Below, in pieces: positions 42,695 to 51,625 of a DNA stretch of 64,000 nucleotides. Below the pieces are notes generated by a model. It saw only the letters and a program-made list of their open reading frames with translations. It was not told where the DNA came from and made no database searches. Source of the DNA: Natrialba chahannaoensis JCM 10990 (GTDB lineage: Archaea > Halobacteriota > Halobacteria > Halobacteriales > Natrialbaceae); NCBI RefSeq assembly GCF_000337135.1, contig NZ_AOIN01000056.1, forward strand, positions 40,416 through 104,415, read 5' to 3'. Numbering within the stretch: position 1 is the first letter of the stretch; the number at the start of each line of letters is the position of its first letter. Both the position numbers and the translations under genes were made by a program.

Positions 42695-43303
42695 ATGGCA
42701 ACTGCCGACGCAGCACGAGAGCGGCTTCGAGAACGCCCCCTCGGCGTGACGATTTTCCTATCGATCGTCGGCTACGCGCTGGTTATCGGGACATTCCTGT
42801 TCGAGCTACCGATCTATCCGGAGCTGACGAACGCGCAGGTGAACCTGTTTACCCATGCGATTGCGGTGATTAACCTGGCGACAACGATCCTGCTGATCGC
42901 CGGCTGGTACTGGATCCGCGTCGACGAGGTCGAGAAGCATCGGCTCGCGATGATCGGCGCATTCGTGTTGATCCTCCTGTTCCTGGTCGTCTACCTCACT
43001 CGCGTCGGCGGTGGCGGCGGCGAGAAGCAGTTCCTCGGCCCTGACTCGGTCTATTATGCCTATCTGGTGATGCTGGCGATCCACATCGTTCTCTCGATTG
43101 TCTCCGTTCCAGTCGTCCTCTACGCCCTGATCCTCGGGCTCACCCATACGCCCGCGGAATTGCGCCAGACGGCCCACGCCCGGGTCGGCCGAATTGCAGC
43201 CTCGGCGTGGATCCTGAGTCTCGCCCTCGGTGTGGTAACATATCTGCTGTTGAACCATATCTTCGACTACGAGTTCCCGTCGATGCTCGTTTCGCTGATG
43301 TAG
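42695..43303 (+). CDS. DUF420 family membrane protein
   Basis: 202 residues with five to six helices: LGVTIFLSIVGYALVIGTFL, TNAQVNLFTHAIAVINLATTILLIAG (two parts), LAMIGAFVLILLFLVVYL, YAYLVMLAIHIVLSIVSVPV and IAASAWILSLALGVVTYLLL. Conserved His residues lie in LFTHAI, KHRL, AIHIVL and TAHARVGRI, the usual DUF420 pattern. The family is often found with haem-copper oxidase genes, and a haem- or copper-related role has been suggested. No oxidase genes are in the window, and the gene stands alone 116 nt after leuS. Confidence 0.85.
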   Translation: MATADAARERLRERPLGVTIFLSIVGYALVIGTFLFELPIYPELTNAQVNLFTHAIAVINLATTILLIAGWYWIRVDEVEKHRLAMIGAFVLILLFLVVYLTRVGGGGGEKQFLGPDSVYYAYLVMLAIHIVLSIVSVPVVLYALILGLTHTPAELRQTAHARVGRIAASAWILSLALGVVTYLLLNHIFDYEFPSMLVSLM

Positions 43304-43430
43304 CCGGGGAGGCGACCACTTATCGCAGACTGTCCGCGGATACGAGCTCTCAACACCGTACAGAGAACGGTACGCAAAGATCACTCTCTCAGGGATTTCG
43401 CAGGACAGGGTTTACAGGCACCGACGAAGT

Positions 43431-45878
43431 ATGTACGTCGTCATGGATTCGTCGTCCTGTGGGACCGACGACGACCAGTCACAACAGCTCCGCCAGCAGC
43501 AGGTGCTGGCTACACTCAGTGAGTTATCACTTTCGGTGACTGAGCAACACACCAGACGAGAGGCACAGGACAGAAACGAAGTCGACGACACAAACGATGC
43601 AACAGACCCGGATTCGGACACTGACCAGCCACACACACTCGAGTCCCTGTTGCAACTCACGGCCGAGCAGGTCGCAGCGGTGTTCGATGCCACCTCGGTG
43701 TACGTCCTGCAGGCAGATAGCGATCGAGGTCGGTTTCGACTGCGTGCAGGTGTGTCTGTAGACAGAACGGAGCGCGCCGGCGATGCAAGTGAGGGATGTG
43801 AGGGAGAAGAGCAGGCTTCCGGTGATGGCAGTTCGAATGGAGACGACGCTGAAGCCGAGACTCGAACCAACATCACCTCCACTACTGCGGATCATCACGA
43901 CCAGCCAACGCCCATCGCCGTTTCGAACCAGAAGCCGATTCCCATCGACCCAGACACACAACTCGGCGAGGTACTCGAGTCCGCAGAGCCGGTCGTGGTC
44001 GAGGAACTGGCGTCGGACGATCGGTTCTCGTCGACCGGCAAGCCGGTGTCGGATACGGTGACGAACGGGGTTGCCGTCCGGATCGGAACGAGCGAACGCA
44101 CTGGCGCTGCAGCCGGGACAGTGGGAACGGCGAGCACCGAGCCGCCCCAAGACGAGGACGGTGAGACCGGCGAGCTCGACGAAACTCACGGGAGTACGAC
44201 TGCATGGGGTGTATTGGCTGTCCATACGACGAACAACCGCGACTTTACCAACGCGGACATCGCGTTTCTCAAAACGGTCGCAAACGTGCTAGCGTCGACG
44301 ATCGACCGAATTAGGGCCCAGCGACGACGCAAAGAAGCCACGACCTGGACCGACAGCGTGCTCGACGCCGCTCCGGTTGGCATCATGCTCGTCAACACCG
44401 ACGGGATGAGTGTCTTCGCGAACAGGCGCGCCGAGGAGATCACCGGCCGGCCACTCTCCGAACTGCGGACGTTCACCCACAATGACGAGCGCTGGGGACT
44501 GGTCGACGAAGACGACAACTCGATCTCGTTCACCGACTTGCCGTTCACCAGGATCATCCAAACCGAAGAACCAGTGCGAAACGAGGTGGTCGGCATCAGA
44601 CGTCCCTCCGGCGAGCGCGTCTGGGTCTCGACACACTGTAGCCCCCTGTACGACTCGACCGGTGAACTCGACGGTGTCATCTACACCTTTAGGGACGTCA
44701 CCGAACGTCGCAAACTCGAGTCCCGACTTGAGGAGATTCTCGGTCGCGTCGAGGAGGCAATCTGTGCGTTCGACGATGACTTTCGGTACACACACGTCAA
44801 CGACAGTGCCGAGGAACTCCTGCAACGCTCGCGCGAAGAGCTTCTCGGCAAACAACTCTGGGAGGTCTTTCCAGAGTCGGCGAGCGAGGCTGTCGTCCGG
44901 AACAGCTTCGAGACGGCGATGGACTCACAGGAGCCGACCAGCTACGAACACTACTACGAACCAGCGAACGCCTGGATCGAAGTGACGATCTACCCCTCCG
45001 AAACGGGCGCGTCGGTCTACTTCCGGGATGTAACCGACCGCCGAGAGTACCGACGACGACTCGAGGAGTCGAACGAACGTCTCGAGCAGTTCGCCTATGC
45101 TGCCTCCCACGATCTTCAAGAACCGCTTCGAATGGTTAGCAGCTACCTCGAACTACTCGAGTCGCGATACGCAGACGAACTGGACCAGGATGCCCAGGAA
45201 TTCATCGACTACGCCGTCGACGGTGCCGACCGCATGCGGGAAATGATCAACGGATTACTCGAGTTCTCTCGCGTCGAGACGCAGGGTGAACCGTTCGAAC
45301 CGGTCGACCTGAACGAGGTACTCGAGGATGTCGTGCGAGATCTACGCATGAAGATCGTCGAGAGTGGCGCGGACATTTCCGCAGCGGAGTTGCCGTGGGT
45401 TGCGGGTGACGGCAACCAGTTGCGCCAGGTGTTCCAGAATCTGCTGTCGAACGCGATCGCATACTCAGGTGAGGAGCCGCCCGAGATCGATATTGCGGCC
45501 CACGACACCGGTTCGGAGTGGGTTATCTCAGTCAGCGACCAGGGGACCGGTATCGACCCCGACGACACAGACCGTATCTTTGGGCTGTTTCAGCGCCGAC
45601 ACGCCGCTGACGAACACACGGGGAGTGGCATCGGGTTAGCACTCTGTCAGCGGATTATCAAGCGCCACGGCGGCGAGATCTGGGTCGATAGCGAGCCAGA
45701 CGAGGGAGCGACGTTTTCGTTTACGCTGCCAACGCGCTTGGACACTGTTACCCTTGAATCGATAGAGTCTGAGTCTAAGTCTGAGGTCGAATTCGGCTCT
45801 GGTTCTGAATCAGATACCGAGTCCGACTCTCGGCACACGTCCGAGTCCGAGACATCTGGGTGTGCAGAGGAGACGTGA
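43431..45878 (+). CDS. GAF-PAS-PAS hybrid sensor histidine kinase
   Basis: 815 residues, soluble. An N-terminal GAF domain (about 55-290) is broken by two acidic low-complexity stretches. A PAS domain (about 305-425; AAPVGIMLVNTDGMSVFANR) ends in YTFRDVTERRKLE. A second PAS (about 435-535; AICAFDDDFRYTHVNDSAEEL) ends in YFRDVTDRREYRRR. HisKA has FAYAASHDLQEPLRMVSSYL with phospho-acceptor His560. HATPase_c has LRQVFQNLLSNAIAYSG, SDQGTGIDPDD and TGSGIGLALCQRIIKRHGG. No response regulator is adjacent. The TATA-like GTTTACA at about 43408 would fit a start at ATG 43431 or the in-frame ATG at 43443. The ligand is unknown. Confidence 0.92.
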   Translation: MYVVMDSSSCGTDDDQSQQLRQQQVLATLSELSLSVTEQHTRREAQDRNEVDDTNDATDPDSDTDQPHTLESLLQLTAEQVAAVFDATSVYVLQADSDRGRFRLRAGVSVDRTERAGDASEGCEGEEQASGDGSSNGDDAEAETRTNITSTTADHHDQPTPIAVSNQKPIPIDPDTQLGEVLESAEPVVVEELASDDRFSSTGKPVSDTVTNGVAVRIGTSERTGAAAGTVGTASTEPPQDEDGETGELDETHGSTTAWGVLAVHTTNNRDFTNADIAFLKTVANVLASTIDRIRAQRRRKEATTWTDSVLDAAPVGIMLVNTDGMSVFANRRAEEITGRPLSELRTFTHNDERWGLVDEDDNSISFTDLPFTRIIQTEEPVRNEVVGIRRPSGERVWVSTHCSPLYDSTGELDGVIYTFRDVTERRKLESRLEEILGRVEEAICAFDDDFRYTHVNDSAEELLQRSREELLGKQLWEVFPESASEAVVRNSFETAMDSQEPTSYEHYYEPANAWIEVTIYPSETGASVYFRDVTDRREYRRRLEESNERLEQFAYAASHDLQEPLRMVSSYLELLESRYADELDQDAQEFIDYAVDGADRMREMINGLLEFSRVETQGEPFEPVDLNEVLEDVVRDLRMKIVESGADISAAELPWVAGDGNQLRQVFQNLLSNAIAYSGEEPPEIDIAAHDTGSEWVISVSDQGTGIDPDDTDRIFGLFQRRHAADEHTGSGIGLALCQRIIKRHGGEIWVDSEPDEGATFSFTLPTRLDTVTLESIESESKSEVEFGSGSESDTESDSRHTSESETSGCAEET

Positions 45879-45933
45879 CGACAGTGACAGGTGTCCGGAC
45901 TCGATCGAGTCGCATAGTGAACGTGCAAGCGCG

Positions 45934-45972
45934 AGCACACCAGCTGAAGCCGAGTGCACCAGTTGAAGCCAA
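45934..45972 (+). repeat. Two-copy direct repeat (GCACCAGTTGAAGCC-type)
   Basis: CACACCAGCTGAAGCCGAG is followed by TGCACCAGTTGAAGCCAAC in the short gap between the kinase and the convergent ABC permease gene. It is probably a local duplication. No function is evident. Confidence 0.5.
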
Positions 45973-45980
45973 CCACAGAC

Positions 45981-46754
45981 TCAATCAGTCCGTGGAATCG
46001 ACCGCGCACCGAGCGCGAACGTAATCACCGAGAGCACCACGAGGATAGCGAGGTTCGCAAGCGCTGGATCGACGCCGGCGATGGTCGCGGGATTCGCGGC
46101 AGGATCGGTCGCCGCGCGAACGCCACGGGAGAAGTATGTCAGCGGCGAGAGATTCACCAGCGGTTCGAACCAGCCCGGGAGCTGGTCGAGCGAGATGAAC
46201 GTCTCCGAGAGGAACAACAGCGGCAGGCCGATCGCGTTGCTCGCTGCAATCGCGCCGTCCTGCGAGTCGGTATAGCTCCCAAGCATCGCTCCGATGCCAC
46301 AGAAGCCGACGACACCAATGAGGATGTACGGGACGAGCAGCGCCGAAAACGTGATCTCAGCACCCGTCAAGAGGACGACGAGCGCGAGAATCAGCAGGCT
46401 CGCAAGACCGATGATGACAGCGTTGACGGCTGTCTGGGCGAGCAGCCACTCGGTCCGCGTCAGCGGCGTCGTCGCGAGTTTCTCGAATCGATTGCCCTCG
46501 CGATGGCGTGCGACCTCGCTCCCCATCCGCGAGAACGGCGTAAAGAGGACGACGACAGCGAGATAGCCCGGTACGTAGTAGGCCGCCGGCTCGGCGAACA
46601 GGCCACCATCACCGGGGTCCGTGCGCACGAGCGCGCCGAAAATAACGATCAGGATGACCGGGAAGAAGAACGTGAAGAACACCGCCGTCCGGCGGCGGAT
46701 GAACGACCGCCAGCCGGCACTCGTCGCGGATCGAATGCGTCCGAGGCGGCTCAT
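45981..46754 (-). CDS. ABC-2 type transporter permease
   Basis: 257 residues with six hydrophobic segments, among them TAVFFTFFFPVILIVIFGALV, VPGYLAVVVLFTPFSRMGS, LLAQTAVNAVIIGLASLLIL, LVPYILIGVVGFCGIGAMLG and ALANLAILVVLSVITFALGA. NAIGLPLLFLSETFISLDQLP and PLTYFSRGVRAA are typical of the ABC-2 (daunorubicin-resistance-like) permease family. Its ATG overlaps the stop of the ATPase gene (46751-46754), so the two are translationally coupled and form an exporter. The substrate is unknown. Drug-, lipid- or polysaccharide-type efflux are family possibilities. Confidence 0.9.
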   Translation of the reverse strand: MSRLGRIRSATSAGWRSFIRRRTAVFFTFFFPVILIVIFGALVRTDPGDGGLFAEPAAYYVPGYLAVVVLFTPFSRMGSEVARHREGNRFEKLATTPLTRTEWLLAQTAVNAVIIGLASLLILALVVLLTGAEITFSALLVPYILIGVVGFCGIGAMLGSYTDSQDGAIAASNAIGLPLLFLSETFISLDQLPGWFEPLVNLSPLTYFSRGVRAATDPAANPATIAGVDPALANLAILVVLSVITFALGARSIPRTD

Positions 46755-47776
46755 GCGGTCTCACCCGTCTGCGTCAGGTCAGTCGTAGTCTCATCGTCTG
46801 GCTTCTTTTCGCCACTCTCGCCAGCACCACCCGTCCGCTCGCGCTCCATCCGATCCGCCAGTTCGAGATACACGTCCTCGAGATCCGGTTCGGTCCACGA
46901 GAGGCCAGTGTACTCGAGTCCCTGCCGCTCGAGGGCGTCAACGACGGCCCCGATTGCGGCAGGATCGATATCCCGCACGACGAGGGTGTCCTCGACACCG
47001 GACGACACCGTGTCGTCGGCAGCCGTGTGCGTTCGACGCTGAGCGCGTTCGACGGAGTACTCGAGTTCGACGAGTGTGTCGGGGTCGGCGGCCGTCTCGA
47101 TCTCGAGTCGACTCGAGCCGCCGTACTCGGCGACGAGTGCGTCGGGGGTGCCCTGTGCGATCAGCGAGCCGTCGGCCAGCAGGCCGACGCGGTCGGCCAA
47201 TCGTTCGGCCTCGGCCATATTGTGGGTCGTGAGCAACACGGTCGTCCCGCCGGCTGCGAGCTCCTCAATCAGTCGCCAGACGGTGCGTCGACCAGCGGGG
47301 TCGATACCCGTCGTTGGTTCGTCGAGAAAGAGCACATCGGGGTCGTTGACCAGTGTAGAGCCGACGCAGACGCGTCGTTGCTGGCCACCGGAGAGGTCCT
47401 CGTACCAGGTGTCGCCAGCGTCGGCGAGGCCGACAGCCGCGAGCACGGCGTCTGGATCGCGGGGGTTGTCGTAGAGACCAGCATAGTAGGCGAGCAGTTC
47501 ACGGGCGGTGAGGCGATCTGGTGGCGAGAAGTCCTGTGGGAGGACGCCGAGGCGGTCGCGGTCGATCGCCGTTGGCGACTCGCCGAGGACTGTCGCCGTT
47601 CCCGCGTCCGGCTCCGTTGTCCCCGTCAATGCGCGGACGAGCGTCGTCTTTCCCGCGCCGTTAGGCCCGATCAGTCCGAAGACTTCCCCGGCAGGAATTG
47701 AGAGCGACGCCCCCGATAGGGCGACGGTCTCGCCATAGCGCTTCTCGAGGGCTGTCGCCTCGACTACGGCAGTCAT
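46751..47776 (-). CDS. ABC transporter ATP-binding protein (DrrA-like)
   Basis: 341 residues from the ATG at 47776. Walker A is LIGPNGAGKTTL (36-47). A Q-loop is VLPQDFSPP, the signature is LSGGQQRRVCVG, Walker B is DVLFLDEPTTGIDP, and the H-loop is LLTTHNM. Residues 230-330 are the C-terminal extension of DrrA-type ATPases (with VRDIDPAAIGAVVDALE and DVYLELADRM), followed by a Gly/Glu/Thr tail. It powers the adjacent permease. Codons upstream of 47776 are open in frame but unlike the family. A TATA-like CCTTACCC about 25-30 nt before 47776 suggests a leaderless start. Confidence 0.93.
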   Translation of the reverse strand: MTAVVEATALEKRYGETVALSGASLSIPAGEVFGLIGPNGAGKTTLVRALTGTTEPDAGTATVLGESPTAIDRDRLGVLPQDFSPPDRLTARELLAYYAGLYDNPRDPDAVLAAVGLADAGDTWYEDLSGGQQRRVCVGSTLVNDPDVLFLDEPTTGIDPAGRRTVWRLIEELAAGGTTVLLTTHNMAEAERLADRVGLLADGSLIAQGTPDALVAEYGGSSRLEIETAADPDTLVELEYSVERAQRRTHTAADDTVSSGVEDTLVVRDIDPAAIGAVVDALERQGLEYTGLSWTEPDLEDVYLELADRMERERTGGAGESGEKKPDDETTTDLTQTGETA

Positions 47777-47900
47777 ATCCGGTGATAGCGATGCAGCGTG
47801 GGTAAGGAATTCGGTTTGTTCATACGATTCGGTACAGTTCGTTACCGGTGATCGCTCCAACGGGGCAGCGGTCACCGGCAACACGCTACAACGATCCGTA

Positions 47901-49397
47901 TCAGTCGTCCGCTGGCGTGGAGATCAGTTCCGCCACTGGTTCCACGTGTTGCCCCGACGGATCGACAACGTGACGCTCCGGCAGATCCGGTTCGGGTTCC
48001 CGGCCGACGGTGAAGAAGCGCTCGGTGCGAGTGAGTTCCTCCGAGGCAGGGCTCGGTTTGGTGATCTGCTCGAAGCCGACGGTAACGCGCGACGGTTCTG
48101 TTTCGTCCGCGGCGTCGGTCGCAGCCGTCGCGGCGGAGTCAGACGTAGCTGCGTCCGTCGACGCTGGCTCAGCTGCGATTCGAACCGCCGCAAGCTGGTA
48201 CGACGGGTAGAACACCGGTGGCAGGATGCCGATGATGCCGTCGCGTCGGTGGAGACGCTTGAGCCACGTGCCGGTGTTGACGAGGACACCACCGTCGACC
48301 TCCTTGAGCATCGGTCGGTGAGTGTGACCGAAACAGAAGATTGTCGTCTCCGGTTCGCTGTCGAAGCAGGCGCGGGCGGCCTCCTCGTAGGATTCTGTGG
48401 GGTCGACCGTGAGTTCCGTCTCGAAGACGCCAAAGCGATTGATCGTCTTCCGGATATCCCGGCGGATAAAGTACAGCGGGATTCCGATGAGCACCAGCAT
48501 GCCGGCGATGCCGACGTTGAGCAACAACAGGAACCAGGCGGCCGTTCCGGCCGTCCCGAACTGGCTGAGGAAAGAGGTCGTCTGCTCAACGGGAAGCGTC
48601 CAGATCCCCGCCAGATGCAGTCCCGACAGCACCGCGAGTAGCGCACTGATATTGAACAGCAACAGGAACGGTACCAGCGAGTACCGGATGAGCGGGTTCA
48701 TCTCTCGATAGAAGTACTTCGAGAAGAGCCAGATCGGCATCCGTTCGGTCGGCGTCACCGCCTGGACGTCCTTTAGCCAGTTGTACCGCCCGCGATTCGA
48801 CAACTGGCCCGCGCGACTCGTCACAAGTGTATTGTAGTAGTACCCAAGCGGCGTCGCGTGCGGGTTCCCCCAGTCTTCGATCCGATTGTTCGGATCCTGC
48901 TGGTGGCCGTGCTCGAAGTGAATCGCTTGCTCCCCGACGGGCCGGGTGATCGATTTCTCCTGGACGAGGTCGACGTTGTACTCGGCAAAGCGCTCGACAA
49001 ACTCGTCGTAGGCAGCCAGTTCGTGATCGTGATTCCCCGGAATCAAAGTGATCGGGATGTTCGCACCCGTTGCCCGGAACTGCTCGAACAGTTCCGGATA
49101 CGTCTCCTCGAGTACGTCGAACTTCTCGACGCCTTCGACCGTCGTGAACTCCCAGAGACCGAACGCGTCGCCGTTGATCACGAGTTCGGCGTTCTCGTCG
49201 GTTTCTTCGAGGCGCTGGAGGAAGGCGAGCAGTTCGTCCAAGAACTCGATCTCCTCGAGTTGTTCGTCGCCGCCGATGTGGAGGTCGCTGATGACGTAGT
49301 AGACTCGATCGTCACGGTCGGTATCGTCGTCGGCAGGAGTCTCGATGTCGGTACCGCCGTCTTCGTCACCATCGCCATCGTCGGATTCGGTACCCAT
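47901..49397 (-). CDS. Membrane-spanning calcineurin-like metallophosphoesterase
   Basis: 498 residues from the ATG at 49397. After an acidic leader, the dimetal motifs appear in order: VISDLHIGG (Asp38, His40), VINGDAFG (Asp77), IPGNHDHE (Asn122, His123), FEHGHQQ (His163/165) and FCFGHTHRP (357-360). Two membrane helices (about 240-262, SLVPFLLLFNISALLAVLSG; about 283-311, TAAWFLLLLNVGIAGMLVLI) lie inside the catalytic fold, between HGH and GHTH. So an intact metal centre needs both flanking parts on the same membrane face, which two helices allow. The C-terminal 110 residues are a variable acidic region. The substrate is unknown; UDP-sugar lipid or nucleotide substrates are known for the wider family. 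Confidence 0.85.
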   Translation of the reverse strand: MGTESDDGDGDEDGGTDIETPADDDTDRDDRVYYVISDLHIGGDEQLEEIEFLDELLAFLQRLEETDENAELVINGDAFGLWEFTTVEGVEKFDVLEETYPELFEQFRATGANIPITLIPGNHDHELAAYDEFVERFAEYNVDLVQEKSITRPVGEQAIHFEHGHQQDPNNRIEDWGNPHATPLGYYYNTLVTSRAGQLSNRGRYNWLKDVQAVTPTERMPIWLFSKYFYREMNPLIRYSLVPFLLLFNISALLAVLSGLHLAGIWTLPVEQTTSFLSQFGTAGTAAWFLLLLNVGIAGMLVLIGIPLYFIRRDIRKTINRFGVFETELTVDPTESYEEAARACFDSEPETTIFCFGHTHRPMLKEVDGGVLVNTGTWLKRLHRRDGIIGILPPVFYPSYQLAAVRIAAEPASTDAATSDSAATAATDAADETEPSRVTVGFEQITKPSPASEELTRTERFFTVGREPEPDLPERHVVDPSGQHVEPVAELISTPADD

Positions 49398-49552
49398 TCG
49401 TGTATGTTGCCAGTCTGTGGCTCCACTTCGAAAGGTGTTGTCGTCTGGCTGCGACGCGTGTGGACTCGAGTACAATCTGCTCTGCAACCGAACCAGAACC
49501 GCGCTCGTGCAGGCTCAACCGTTACCCTCGGGTTCGTGGTAGCCAGTCCAGA

Positions 49553-50509
49553 ATGACACAGTTTGGCTACACCCTCTCGAGTGAGGAGCACGGGCCGACC
49601 GAACTCGTCGAGTACGCACAACGTGCCGAGAAGATGGGCTTCGACTTCGTCTCGATTTCAGATCACTTCCACCCGTGGGTCTCCGCGCAGGGAGAGTCAC
49701 CGTTCGTCTGGTCCACGCTGGGAGCCATCGCGACGGCGACCGACGAGATCGAGGTCGGGGTCGGTGTTACCTGCCCAACAATACGGATCCATCCGGTCAA
49801 CGTCGCGCACGCGGTCGCGACGGTCGACGTGATGTTCGGCGATCGGTTCACGTTCGGCGTCGGTACCGGCGAGAATTTGAACGAGCACGTCACCGGACAG
49901 CACTGGCCCGAACACAACGTTCGCCTCGAGATGCTAGAGGAGTCGATGGACGTGATGCACAAACTTTGGACCGGCCAAACGACGAGCCACTACGGCGAGC
50001 ACTACACGGTCGAGAACGCCCGGCTTTATACGGTCCCCGACGATCAGCCGACCACCATCGTGAGCGCGTTCGGTCCGCAGACGGCCCGCTGGGCCGCCAA
50101 CCACGGCGACGGTATCTGGTGCTCTGGACCGAAAGGGCAAATCGTTGAGGAGTACAGAGATGCCGGCGGCGAGGGGCCAGCCTACACACAACTGCACATG
50201 TGCTACGCCGAGAGCGAGGACGAGGCAGTCGACACCGTCCACGAGTACTGGCCCAACGGCACGATTCCAGGCGAACTCGGCCAGGAACTTCCCACGCCGG
50301 CTCACTTCCAACAGGCGGCCCAGATGGTCGAGCGCGAGGATATCGCCGAGGGCAGCACCGTCACCAGCCCGGACCCACAGGCCCACATCGACAGCATCGA
50401 GCAGGCAGTCGACGCGGGCTACGACCACGTCTACGTCCACCAGATCGGCCCCGAGCAGAAACAGGCACTCGAGTTCTACGAAGAGGAGGTACTCCCGTCA
50501 GTTCGGTGA
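49553..50509 (+). CDS. F420-dependent LLM-class oxidoreductase (TIGR03557-type)
   Basis: 318 residues from the ATG at 49553. This is a luciferase-like TIM barrel. FGYTLSSEEHGPTELVEYAQ is the start, DFVSISDHFHPW carries the catalytic Asp/His of F420-dependent dehydrogenases, and VGVGVTCPTIRIHP, VGTGENLNEHVTG and FGPQTARWAANHGDGIW bind cofactor. YVHQIGPEQKQALEFYEEEV is the typical C-terminus. It resembles the F420-dependent glucose-6-phosphate dehydrogenase group (TIGR03557) in length and motifs. The haloarchaeal substrate is not known. Codons upstream to 49400 overlap the divergent gene and are not protein-like. Confidence 0.9.
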   Translation: MTQFGYTLSSEEHGPTELVEYAQRAEKMGFDFVSISDHFHPWVSAQGESPFVWSTLGAIATATDEIEVGVGVTCPTIRIHPVNVAHAVATVDVMFGDRFTFGVGTGENLNEHVTGQHWPEHNVRLEMLEESMDVMHKLWTGQTTSHYGEHYTVENARLYTVPDDQPTTIVSAFGPQTARWAANHGDGIWCSGPKGQIVEEYRDAGGEGPAYTQLHMCYAESEDEAVDTVHEYWPNGTIPGELGQELPTPAHFQQAAQMVEREDIAEGSTVTSPDPQAHIDSIEQAVDAGYDHVYVHQIGPEQKQALEFYEEEVLPSVR

Positions 50510-50597
50510 GGACGAGCGATCCAGACGCGCTGCGTCGAATTGGACTGCTCGCTGTTCGACGCAGCGACGTTCCAGCGATCCTTCTCGGTCACCGTGC

Positions 50598-50762
50598 TCA
50601 CTCTCCGTTCTTGTCGTTGCCCTCATCCGTGTCCTCGTTTCCGTCCGTTGAACGGCTATCGTTCTGGCGCTCGGACTGCCACCAGCTCATCGCGAGGGTT
50701 GGCAAAAAGAGGAGGACACCACCCACAACAAGTACGATGATAAACAGGAGAAACTCAAGCAT
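50598..50762 (-). CDS. Small single-helix membrane protein
   Basis: 54 residues, too short for ordinary ORF cut-offs. MLEFLLFIIVLVVGGVLLFL is one uninterrupted membrane helix, followed by a juxtamembrane TLAMSWWQSERQ and a short Asp/Glu/Asn/Gly tail (ending EGNDKNGE), the acidic composition expected in haloarchaea. Coding character is good for its size. No family is recognised. It is convergent with the LLM oxidoreductase gene (89 nt gap) and divergent from vapB. Confidence 0.6.
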   Translation of the reverse strand: MLEFLLFIIVLVVGGVLLFLPTLAMSWWQSERQNDSRSTDGNEDTDEGNDKNGE

Positions 50763-50974
50763 CGCTCTGTCTCGGCACTACACGGTGTTGAGACCTTACT
50801 GTTTCGTTCCGACACGTTCCCAGAGAACATGGTCGGTAGCGGAGGTGGTACTCGAACCGGTAGATTTCAGACCCAAAATGGATTTAGTGCTAATCGGACA
50901 GTCTCAGTACGTCTTCGCGCCAGGTAGCGGAACTACAGTATCCTGAGAACCCCGATACGCCTAAGGCACCAATC

Positions 50975-50996
50975 CGTGTACGTGTACACGTACACG
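50975..50996. promoter_or_regulatory. Perfect 22-bp palindrome, likely VapBC operator
   Basis: CGTGTACGTGT/ACACGTACACG is perfectly symmetrical and ends 7 nt before the vapB ATG at 51004. A TATA-like CCTAAGG at about 50961 would set transcription start near 50987-50990, inside the palindrome. Autorepression by the VapBC complex on such repeats is well established for the family. Confidence 0.7.
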
Positions 50997-51003
50997 CAGA
51001 CGT

Positions 51004-51243
51004 ATGGGAACGAAAAACATTACAATCACGACGGAAGCGTACGAGAATCTCAAAGCGCACAAACGAGAGGACGAGAGCTTCACAGACACGATCTTGCGTC
51101 TCACCGAGGCTGATAAAGATGTGATGAAGGGGTTCGGCATGCTCGCCGAAGACGACGGCTTCCCGGATTCGAGTGAGCGTGCTCGAGCCGACCTCGATGA
51201 GGCGCTCGACGAGCGAGGAGAGCGACGGGACCGGAGTCTCTGA
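51004..51243 (+). CDS. vapB: VapB-type antitoxin
   Basis: 79 residues. The N-terminal half (TKNITITTEAYENLKAHKRE, then DESFTDTILRLTEADKDV) is the ribbon-helix-helix-like DNA-binding portion of the archaeal VapB antitoxin family (formerly DUF217). The acidic C-terminus (DLDEALDERGERRD) should wrap and inhibit the toxin. The stop codon is separated by one base from the ATG of the PIN-domain gene, so the pair is co-translated. The palindrome 7 nt upstream is the likely operator. Confidence 0.88.
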   Translation: MGTKNITITTEAYENLKAHKREDESFTDTILRLTEADKDVMKGFGMLAEDDGFPDSSERARADLDEALDERGERRDRSL

Positions 51244-51244
51244 G

Positions 51245-51625
51245 ATGATCGCACTGGATGCGTCGTTCGTGATTGACTATCTGAACGGCGTCGAGGCAAC
51301 ACAATTGTTTCTGGAGCAGCGAGACGAACCGGTCTACTACGTGCCGACGCTGGCGCTGTTCGAAGTCGGCCGGGAATCGGCCTGGGCCGAGAGCCGGTCG
51401 GTCGAGGACGTATTGACGGGGCTCGACTGGACCGAGCCGCTGGCGTTCGACGCGGGTGCGAGTCGAGAAGCAGCGCAGATTCACGCGGAACTGCTCGAAA
51501 ACGGGACGACGATCAACGCGGCCGACGTGATGATCGCCGGCATCTGTCGGCATCACGGTGCGTCGCTGGTCACGCACGACGGCGACTTTGCGGACGTTCC
51601 TGGGCTGGAACTGGTCGACTACTAA
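51245..51625 (+). CDS. vapC: VapC-type PIN-domain ribonuclease toxin
   Basis: 126 residues from the ATG at 51245. The PIN fold is clear: MIALDASFVIDYLNG gives the first acidic residue (Asp5) and YVPTLALFEVGRES the second (Glu of FEVGRE). TINAADVMIAGICRHHG gives Asp93-type and LVTHDGDFADVPGLE the last acidic ligands. Members are Mg-dependent RNases that cleave tRNA or rRNA when freed from VapB. All catalytic positions appear intact, so the module should be active. In-frame codons upstream to 51173 overlap vapB and are not used. Confidence 0.9.
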   Translation: MIALDASFVIDYLNGVEATQLFLEQRDEPVYYVPTLALFEVGRESAWAESRSVEDVLTGLDWTEPLAFDAGASREAAQIHAELLENGTTINAADVMIAGICRHHGASLVTHDGDFADVPGLELVDY

